A DNA stretch of 19,567 bases from Pseudomonadota bacterium (GTDB lineage: Bacteria > Pseudomonadota > Alphaproteobacteria > Kiloniellales > J153), in the NCBI GenBank assembly GCA_022572105.1, contig JACZWN010000037.1, positions 435 through 20,001 of the forward strand, read 5' to 3'. Below are positions 13,501 to 19,567 of the stretch, piece after piece (the first letter of the stretch is position 1; every line of letters begins with the position of its first letter). Position numbers and translations under genes: made by a program. The notes under the pieces were generated by a model. The model had not been told where the DNA came from. It did no database searches and worked only from the letters and a program-made list of their open reading frames with translations.

Positions 13501-14286
13501 TCAACTGGGCGCCTTGCGGTTGGCGCGATAGACGGCGAGCAGGCCGCGCAGGGTGAGTTCCAGGTCGACTACCTCGATGCACTCGGTCGCGCGCGCGAAC
13601 AACGGCGCCAGGCCGCCGGTCGCCACCACTTTGAGGGCCCGGCCGTCCTCGGCCTTGATGCGCGCCACCAGCCCCTCGATCAAGCCGACGTAGCCCCAGT
13701 AGGCGCCCGACTCCATGGCCGGCACCGTGGCCTGCCCGATGACCTGTTGCGGCGGCTCCTTGATCGTGATGCGCGGCAGCTTGGCCGCCGCCCGGTCGAG
13801 CGCCTCGAGCGACAGGTTGATGCCGGGCGCGATCACACTGCCCTCGTATCCGCCGTCCTCGCCGATCACGTCGAAGGTAGTCGCGGTGCCGAAGTCGATG
13901 ACAATCAAGGGGCCGCCGTAGCTCGCGTGCGCCGCGACCGCATTGACCAGACGGTCTTCTCCGACTTGGTCGGGGCGTGCGATCCGGACCTCGATGCCGA
14001 CGTCCGTGCCGGGCGCGCCGACGACCAGCGGCTCGACCTTGAAGTAGCGTGTGCACAGGGTGGTGAGCGCATACATGGTCGCCGGCACCACGTTGGCGAT
14101 GACGGCGCCGCCGATGTCGTCGGGCGTCAGGCCCTCGAGCGCCATCAGTTGCGTGAGCCAGACGGCGTATTCATCCGCCGTCCGCTTGGCCTCCGTGGAG
14201 GCGCGCCAGGAGCCGCGCAGCGTATCGGTCCGGTCGTAGACCGCGAACACGATGTTGGTGTTGCCGGAGTCGATCGCGAGCAGCAT
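13501..14286 (-). CDS. coaX: Type III pantothenate kinase
   Basis: Catalyses the first step of coenzyme A synthesis, phosphorylation of pantothenate, in the form insensitive to CoA feedback. It has 261 residues. The phosphate-binding motif is at the N-terminus (AIDSGNTN, residues 4-11, with D6). The pantothenate-site motif GEDRLVN (109-115), the second phosphate motif IDFGTATTFDV (130-140), GGYEGSVIAPG (145-155) and ATGGLAPLF (222-230) are all present. ATG 14286 has an excellent Shine-Dalgarno GGGAGGGGG just upstream. It lies 22 bp after birA and about 40 bp before rnj, an arrangement common in alphaproteobacteria. Confidence 0.96.
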   Translation of the reverse strand: MLLAIDSGNTNIVFAVYDRTDTLRGSWRASTEAKRTADEYAVWLTQLMALEGLTPDDIGGAVIANVVPATMYALTTLCTRYFKVEPLVVGAPGTDVGIEVRIARPDQVGEDRLVNAVAAHASYGGPLIVIDFGTATTFDVIGEDGGYEGSVIAPGINLSLEALDRAAAKLPRITIKEPPQQVIGQATVPAMESGAYWGYVGLIEGLVARIKAEDGRALKVVATGGLAPLFARATECIEVVDLELTLRGLLAVYRANRKAPS

Positions 14287-14308
14287 CGCCCCCTCCCGCT
14301 TTCCCGTC

Positions 14309-15088
14309 TCACGCGCTGAAATAGACGTCGCCGGCGCTGATCAGCCGCGTCTCGCCGCCGGCCAGTTCCAGGACCAGCGCGCCGCGCTCGTCCAGGTCCT
14401 TGAAGGTTCCCTTGAGGGTCTCTCTCGGCAAGCGGACCTCGATCTCCTCGCCCAGCCCGTGCGCGTGGTTGAGCCAGGCCCGGCGGATCGGCTGGAAGCC
14501 GTCGTCCAGCCAGCGGTTGGCCCAGGTTTGGAAATACCGGCTGAAGGCCTCCAACAGCTCGACCTCGCTGAGGTCCGGCGGCGCGCCTTCGAAGCACAGG
14601 CTGGTCGCGGGAAAGGTGCTGTCTTCGGGAAAGTGCCGCACGTTGGCGCCGACCCCCAGGATCAGGCAGTCCAGCGTCCCGTCCGCGTGGCTCCGCGATT
14701 CCAGGAGAATCCCGGCCCCCTTGCGGCCGTTCAGCAGCACGTCGTTGGGCCACTTGTAGGTGACCTCGATCAACGGCGGGGCGACGCTGCCGAAGGCCTC
14801 GCCCGTCGCCAACCCGGCGACGAAGCCGAGTTGCGCCGCCTCGCCCGGGCCGCACTCGGGCCTGAGGACCAGCGACAGGTAGAGGTTGCCCCGGGGGCTA
14901 GCCCAGGGACGTCCCTGGCGTCCGCGCGCCTTGGTCTGCTCGCGCGCCCAGACCAGGGTGCCGTCCTCGGCGCCCTCTTCGGCCAGGCGCAGCGCCTCGT
15001 CGTTGGTGCTGGTCACCGTATCGAGTGCGATCAGGCGATAGGCCGGGGGCAGATTGGGGCGGGCCCCCCCCGCCTCGGGCTCGGTCAT
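14309..15088 (-). CDS. birA: Biotin--[acetyl-CoA-carboxylase] ligase, monofunctional
   Basis: Attaches biotin to the carrier lysine of biotin-dependent carboxylases. It has 259 residues and no N-terminal winged-helix domain, so it is a class I ligase that does not act as the biotin repressor. Motifs: STNDEA (27-32), biotinyl-AMP loop ARGRQGRPWASPRGNLYLS (54-72), YKWPNDVLLNGRKGAGILLE (111-130) and LGVGANV (144-150). A C-terminal SH3-like part follows. The start at ATG 15088 overlaps the nuoN stop by 4 bp (ATGA), suggesting translational coupling to the complex I operon. A longer open frame upstream overlaps nuoN and is a shadow. Confidence 0.95.
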   Translation of the reverse strand: MTEPEAGGARPNLPPAYRLIALDTVTSTNDEALRLAEEGAEDGTLVWAREQTKARGRQGRPWASPRGNLYLSLVLRPECGPGEAAQLGFVAGLATGEAFGSVAPPLIEVTYKWPNDVLLNGRKGAGILLESRSHADGTLDCLILGVGANVRHFPEDSTFPATSLCFEGAPPDLSEVELLEAFSRYFQTWANRWLDDGFQPIRRAWLNHAHGLGEEIEVRLPRETLKGTFKDLDERGALVLELAGGETRLISAGDVYFSA

Positions 15089-16539
15089 CCGGCGAACAGC
15101 GCCGAGACCGCGGCCGCGGCGCCGCTCATCAACGGACCGGGAACGACGAAGAACAGCAGGATGAGAAGGCTGGTCCCGGTCAGGATCACCGTCATCTCGC
15201 GCCCGATCGGCCGGTCGAAAGCCTCCGCCGGCTCGTCGAAGTACATGAGCTTGACGATGCGCAGGTAATAGAACGCGCCCACCACGCTCGACAGCACGCC
15301 GATCACGGCGAGCGTGTAAAGCCCCGACTCGATGGCGGCGAGGAACACGTACAGCTTGCCGAAGAAGCCGGCGAGCGGCGGGATCCCGGCCATCGAGAAC
15401 ATGAAGATGCCGAGCGCCAGCGCCATCATCGGATTGCTCTTGGACAGGCCCTTCAGATCGTCGATGTCCTCGACCATGATCTGCTTCCGGCGCATGCACA
15501 GGATGCAGCCCCAGGTGCCCAGGTTCATGATCACGTAGATCGCCATGTAGATGACCAGCCCGCGCACGCCCTCCTCGGTACCCGCCGCAAGACCCACCAG
15601 CGCGTAGCCGACGTGGCCGATGGAGCTGTAGGCCATCAGGCGCTTGATGTTGGTCTGGTAGATGGCGGCGAAGGCGCCCAGGATCATCGAGGCGATCGAG
15701 ATGAAGATCACGATCTGCTGCCATTGGGCCACGAACTCGCCGAAGGGCCCCGTCATGACCCGGCACAGAAGCGCGATCGCGGCGATTTTCGGGGCCGTGG
15801 CGAAAAAGGCGGTGATCGGCGTCGGCGCGCCCTCGTAAACGTCCGGCGTCCACATGTGGAACGGCACCGCGGAGATCTTGAAGGCGAGCCCGGCGAGCAG
15901 GAACACCAGGCCGATGATCACGCCGAGCGGCGGCCCATGACCGGCCGCGGCGGATTCGGCGAACACGTCGGCCAGCGTCTCGAAGCTCGTGGTCCCGGTG
16001 AAGCCGTAGATCAACGAGGCGCCGTAGAGCAGCATGCCCGAGGACAGCGCGCCGAGCACGAAGTACTTCAGCCCGGCCTCCGTGGAGCGCAGGCTGTCGC
16101 GCCGGATGGCGGCGATGACGTAGAGCGACAGGCTCTGCAGCTCGAGGCCCAGATATAGCGAAATCAGGTCGTTCGCCGAGATCATCATGAGCATGCCGAG
16201 GGTCGCGAAGAGCATGAGGATCGGGTACTCGAAGCGCACCACGCCCTCCTGCTCGAAGTAGCGCAGCGACATCACCATGGCGGTCGCCGATCCGACCAGG
16301 ACCAGCACCTTCATGAAGTCGCCGTAGCCGTCGGACACGAACAGGCCGCCGAAGGCGGTGCCCTCGCCGCGCGGCCCGAGTGCGATGAGCCCGATGAGCA
16401 CGACCAGGGTGACGACCGACAGGAGCAGGACCGTGGGCGTCGCCTTATCGCCCCGGAACGCGCCGAACATGAGAAGCGCCATGGCCAGGCAGGCGAGCAG
16501 TAGCTCCGGCAGCGCGGTAACCAGATCGAGCGGAATCAT
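15085..16539 (-). CDS. nuoN: NADH-quinone oxidoreductase subunit N
   Basis: Proton-pumping membrane subunit of respiratory complex I, related to Mrp antiporter subunits. It has 484 residues and about 14 membrane segments. The key charged residues of the channel are in place: E133 in YLGLELQSLSLYV, K221 in LAFKISAVPFHMWTPDVYEGAPTP and K251 in TAPKIAA. YSSIGHVGYAL and MAGIPPLAGFFGKLYVF are also typical. ATG 16539 has a G-rich Shine-Dalgarno (GGGGGAGGG) upstream. It lies 16 bp after nuoM and overlaps birA by 4 bp. Confidence 0.97.
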   Translation of the reverse strand: MIPLDLVTALPELLLACLAMALLMFGAFRGDKATPTVLLLSVVTLVVLIGLIALGPRGEGTAFGGLFVSDGYGDFMKVLVLVGSATAMVMSLRYFEQEGVVRFEYPILMLFATLGMLMMISANDLISLYLGLELQSLSLYVIAAIRRDSLRSTEAGLKYFVLGALSSGMLLYGASLIYGFTGTTSFETLADVFAESAAAGHGPPLGVIIGLVFLLAGLAFKISAVPFHMWTPDVYEGAPTPITAFFATAPKIAAIALLCRVMTGPFGEFVAQWQQIVIFISIASMILGAFAAIYQTNIKRLMAYSSIGHVGYALVGLAAGTEEGVRGLVIYMAIYVIMNLGTWGCILCMRRKQIMVEDIDDLKGLSKSNPMMALALGIFMFSMAGIPPLAGFFGKLYVFLAAIESGLYTLAVIGVLSSVVGAFYYLRIVKLMYFDEPAEAFDRPIGREMTVILTGTSLLILLFFVVPGPLMSGAAAAVSALFAG

Positions 16540-16555
16540 CGCGTCGCCCTCCCCC

Positions 16556-18082
16556 TCACCGCGCCGGCCCGAGCGCCGCCAGCGAGGCCGGGTCGGAGGC
16601 GGCGAGCGCGGCCTGATAGTTCTCGATCAGGTTGTCGACCGAGGCCGACATGACGTCGAGGACCGGCATGGGATAGACGCCCATCCAGAACACCAGAAAG
16701 ACCAGCGGCGCGAAGACCAGGACCTCGCGCCGGTTCAGGTCCAGGATCCCCAACAGGTTCTCCTTGGTGAGCACGCCGAAGATGACCCGGCGGTAGAGGT
16801 AGAGCATGTAGGCCGCGCCCAGCACCATGCCGCTGGCCGCCAGGAGCGCCACCCAGGTGTTGACCTGGAAGATGCCGACGAGCACCAGTAACTCGCCGAC
16901 GAAGCCGCTCGTGCCCGGCAGCCCGACCGAGGCCAGCATGAAAATCATGAAGACCAGCGAATAGGCCGGCATGCGCTCGACCAGGCCTTCGTAAGTGACG
17001 ATCAGGCGCGAGTGCACGCGGTCGTAGACCACGCCGACGATCAGGAACAGGGCGGCCGAGACGATGCCGTGGGAGAGCATCTGGAACAGCGCGCCCTCCA
17101 TACCCTGCTGGGTCACGGTGAAGGCGCCGAGCGTCACGAAGCCCATGTGCGCGACCGAGGAATAGGCGATCAGCTTCTTCATGTCCTCCTGGGCCAGCGC
17201 GACCAGCGAGGTGTAGATGATCGCCACGATCGAGAGCGTGAAGATGAACGGCGTGAAGAAATCCGAGGCCGCGGGCAGCATGGGCAGCGAAAAACGGAAG
17301 AAGCCGTAGCCGCCCATCTTCAACAAGACCGCCGCCAGCACGACCGAGCCCGCCGTCGGCGCCTCGACGTGGGCGTCGGGCAACCAGGTGTGCACCGGCC
17401 ACATGGGGATCTTCACCGCGAAGGAGGCGAAGAGCGCCAGCCACAGCCAGAGCTGCATGTCGCGCGGGAAGTCGTAGGCGAGCATGGTCGGGATGTCGGT
17501 GGTGCCGACTTCCACGTACATGGCCAGGAGCGCGAGCAGCAAGAGCACCGAGCCGGCGAGCGTGAACAGGAAGAACTTGAAGGCCGCATAAACGCGCCGC
17601 GGGCCACCCCAGATCCCGATGATCAGGAACATGGGGATCAGCACGCCCTCGTAGAACATGTAGAAGACCACGAAGTCGAGGGCGCAGAACATGCCCACCA
17701 TGAGGGTCTCGAGCATCAGGAAGGCGATCATGTACTCCTTGACCCGGCTCTGGATCGCGGTCCAGCTCGAAATGATGCAAAGCGGGGTCAGCAAGGTCGA
17801 CAGTAGGACGAAGAGGACCGAAATGCCGTCGACGCCCATGTGGTACGAGATATTGAAGGCCGGCAGCCAGTCGGCCTTTTCGACGAACTGGAACTCGGCC
17901 GTGCCGCGCTCGAAGTCGAACCACAGGAACAGCGACAGCACGAAAGTGATGAGCGAGGTCCAGAGCGCGACGTAGCGGGCGTTGCGCGCGACCACATCGG
18001 GCTCGCCGCGGATGCCCAGGACGAAGGCCGCGCCGACGAGCGGCAGGAAAGTCACCAGGGACAGGACCGGCCAATCGCTCAT
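16556..18082 (-). CDS. nuoM: NADH-quinone oxidoreductase subunit M
   Basis: Second antiporter-like proton-pumping subunit of complex I. It has 508 residues from the chosen start and about 14 membrane segments. Conserved charges are E145 in YMFYEGVLIPMF, K224 in FAVKIPMWPVHTWLPDAHVEAPTAGS and K255 in AAVLLKMGGYG. SSVAHMGFVTLG and LPGTSGFVGE lie in the second half. The frame could begin 10 codons earlier at 18112. ATG 18082 is preferred because MSDWPVLSLVTFLPLVGA is the common alphaproteobacterial N-terminus, GAGG lies 5 nt upstream, and it leaves a 7-bp gap after nuoL instead of a 23-bp overlap. Confidence 0.96.
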   Translation of the reverse strand: MSDWPVLSLVTFLPLVGAAFVLGIRGEPDVVARNARYVALWTSLITFVLSLFLWFDFERGTAEFQFVEKADWLPAFNISYHMGVDGISVLFVLLSTLLTPLCIISSWTAIQSRVKEYMIAFLMLETLMVGMFCALDFVVFYMFYEGVLIPMFLIIGIWGGPRRVYAAFKFFLFTLAGSVLLLLALLAMYVEVGTTDIPTMLAYDFPRDMQLWLWLALFASFAVKIPMWPVHTWLPDAHVEAPTAGSVVLAAVLLKMGGYGFFRFSLPMLPAASDFFTPFIFTLSIVAIIYTSLVALAQEDMKKLIAYSSVAHMGFVTLGAFTVTQQGMEGALFQMLSHGIVSAALFLIVGVVYDRVHSRLIVTYEGLVERMPAYSLVFMIFMLASVGLPGTSGFVGELLVLVGIFQVNTWVALLAASGMVLGAAYMLYLYRRVIFGVLTKENLLGILDLNRREVLVFAPLVFLVFWMGVYPMPVLDVMSASVDNLIENYQAALAASDPASLAALGPAR

Positions 18083-18089
18083 TTCCGCC

Positions 18090-19567
18090 TCATCCCAGCT
18101 GACCCACGACATACCAGGTGACCAGCCCGGCCACTCCGATCAACATCGCGAAGGCGTAGTGGTACAGGTAGCCGGTCTGCAGCCGGCTGGCGCGCCGCGC
18201 CAGGTTCAAAGCCGCCGCCGCCACGCCGTCCGGGCCGACCCCGTCGATGACCAATCCGTCGCCCGATTTCCACAGGCTGCGGCCCAGGTAGTGGGCCGGG
18301 CGCACGAAGGCCCAGTCGTAGAGTTCGTCGAAGTACCACTTGTTGAGCAGGAACAGGTACACGGGCCGGAAGCGCTGGGCGAGCCGGGCCGGCAACTCGG
18401 GGCGCCGGATGTACATGAGCCAGGCGATCGCGATGCCGCCGACGGCCATGACCAGCGGCAGGATCTTGACCCAGAGCGGGACGCCGTGCGCCGCTCCGAT
18501 GGAATCGTTGCCCTCCAAGACCAGCACCGAGGCGCGCCAGAACTCGACCCTGCCCTCGCCGACGAAGGCCTGGAAGCCGAAGTAGCCCGCGACCGTCGCG
18601 CCCACGGCGAGCGCGATCAGCGGCAGGATCATGACCCTGGGTGATTCGTGGACGTGGCTCATGACCTCCGGCGCGGCGCGCGGGCGCCCGTGGAAGGTCA
18701 TGAACAGCAAGCGCCAGGAATAGAACGCGGTCATGAAGGCCGCCGCGATGCCGAGCCAGAAGGCGACGGCGCCGTGGCTCGACTGGGCGGCGTAGGCGGC
18801 TTCGAGGATCATGTCCTTGGAGAAGAAGCCGGCGAAGGGCGGGATCCCGGCCAGCGCCAGGGAGCCGATCCACATGACCGCGTAGGTGACCGGCACCAGG
18901 CGCCAGATGCCGCCCATCTTGCGCATGTCCTGCTCGTCCGACATGGCGTGAATCACCGAACCCGCGGCTAGGAACAGCAGCGCCTTGAAGAAGGCGTGGG
19001 TCATCAGATGGAAGATCGCCGCGCCATAGGCCGAGACCCCGGCGGCGAAGAACATGTAGCCGAGCTGGGAGCAGGTCGAATAGGCGATGACCCGCTTGAT
19101 GTCGGTCTGCACCAGGCCCACGGTGGCGGCAAAGAAGGCGGTGATCGCGCCCACGTAGGTGACCAGTTGCAGCGCCACCGGGGCGTACTCGAACATGGGC
19201 GACAGGCGCACCACCATGAACACGCCGGCGGTCACCATGGTTGCGGCGTGGATCAGCGCCGAGACCGGGGTCGGGCCCTCCATGGCGTCGGGCAGCCAGG
19301 TGTGGAGGACGATCTGCGCCGATTTGCCCATGGCCCCGATGAACAAGAGGATGCAGATGATGGTCAGCGCGTGACCCTCGATGCCGATGAAGGTGAAGCG
19401 CGCCTCGGCCATGCCCGGCACGGCGGCGAACACCTGGTCGAAGCCGACCGTGCCAAACAGCACGAAGGTGCCGAAAATCCCCAGCGCGAAGCCGGTGTCG
19501 CCCACGCGGTTTACCAGGAAGGCCTTGATCGCCGCGGCGTTGGCGGCCGGCCGCTGGTACCAGAAGC
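18090..19567 (-). CDS. nuoL: NADH-quinone oxidoreductase subunit L, 5' end beyond the window
   Basis: Largest antiporter-like subunit of complex I. The frame is open from the right edge (FWYQRPAANAAAIKAFLVNR, then VGDTGFALG) to the stop at 18090, 491 residues. A whole NuoL is about 640, so roughly 150 N-terminal residues are missing. Conserved parts include GAMGKSAQIVLHTWLPDAMEG, TPVSALIHAATMVTAGVFM, YSTCSQLGYMFFAAG and GIPPFAGFFSKDMILE, with the lysines expected in the channel. The C-terminal part contains the lateral-helix region and a last membrane segment. The GTG at 19505 is an internal valine, not the start. Confidence 0.97.
   Translation of the reverse strand, partial: FWYQRPAANAAAIKAFLVNRVGDTGFALGIFGTFVLFGTVGFDQVFAAVPGMAEARFTFIGIEGHALTIICILLFIGAMGKSAQIVLHTWLPDAMEGPTPVSALIHAATMVTAGVFMVVRLSPMFEYAPVALQLVTYVGAITAFFAATVGLVQTDIKRVIAYSTCSQLGYMFFAAGVSAYGAAIFHLMTHAFFKALLFLAAGSVIHAMSDEQDMRKMGGIWRLVPVTYAVMWIGSLALAGIPPFAGFFSKDMILEAAYAAQSSHGAVAFWLGIAAAFMTAFYSWRLLFMTFHGRPRAAPEVMSHVHESPRVMILPLIALAVGATVAGYFGFQAFVGEGRVEFWRASVLVLEGNDSIGAAHGVPLWVKILPLVMAVGGIAIAWLMYIRRPELPARLAQRFRPVYLFLLNKWYFDELYDWAFVRPAHYLGRSLWKSGDGLVIDGVGPDGVAAAALNLARRASRLQTGYLYHYAFAMLIGVAGLVTWYVVGQLG

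Noticed and set aside
18083..18112. Longer nuoM start at 18112
   Set aside because: It would overlap nuoL by 23 bp and add ten unlike residues; ATG 18082 has the better ribosome site and the family N-terminus.
1..19567. CRISPR array, tRNA or rRNA gene, toxin-antitoxin or restriction system
   Set aside because: No spaced repeat arrays, cloverleaf sequences or recognisable defence proteins were seen on either strand.

Overview
The window reads as chromosomal DNA from a GC-rich alphaproteobacterium, most likely Rhodospirillales-like. The evidence is gene order and protein type: nuoL-nuoM-nuoN-birA-coaX-rnj-mce-DUF1467-proS-lolC/F-lolD-dnaE-rpsB is a string I know from alphaproteobacteria. Family-specific forms agree with this: a short prolyl-tRNA synthetase without the editing insert, one LolC/E-type permease, a monofunctional biotin ligase, a type III pantothenate kinase and RNase J. 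The assignment comes from memory of families, not from a search.

Layout: almost everything is on the minus strand, so transcription runs from right to left. From the right edge come the last membrane subunits of complex I (nuoL cut by the edge, then nuoM and nuoN). Tightly packed birA, coaX and rnj follow (4-bp overlap, then 22-bp and about 40-bp gaps), then mce. The middle (about 8.6-11.3 kb) is the accessory part. It holds a GxxExxY gene bounded by inverted repeats, a small DUF1467 membrane protein that seems to start at ATT, and a DNA-3-methyladenine glycosylase. It also holds a non-coding stretch with a candidate small RNA (promoter, structured body, strong terminator), the C-terminal relic of an AzgA-type purine permease, and a small secreted protein of unknown function. 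After that the core string resumes with proS, lolC/F, lolD and dnaE. One homocysteine S-methyltransferase gene lies on the plus strand between lolD and dnaE. A perfect DnaA box sits in the divergent region between that gene and dnaE.

The left edge is odd. The ribosomal protein S2 gene starts normally, but after about residue 116 the same reading frame continues as the CofG radical-SAM part of FO synthase (coenzyme F420 biosynthesis). This is either an assembly chimera at a contig end or a real rearrangement.

Functionally the window combines respiration (complex I), cofactor supply (biotin ligation, CoA), RNA turnover (RNase J), propionate/methylmalonyl-CoA metabolism (mce), translation (proS, rpsB), lipoprotein export (Lol), replication (dnaE), DNA repair (tag) and methionine recycling. 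I found no defence island, CRISPR array, tRNA or rRNA. The best candidates for something undescribed are the orphan small RNA with its paired upstream palindromes and the repeat-bounded GxxExxY cassette.
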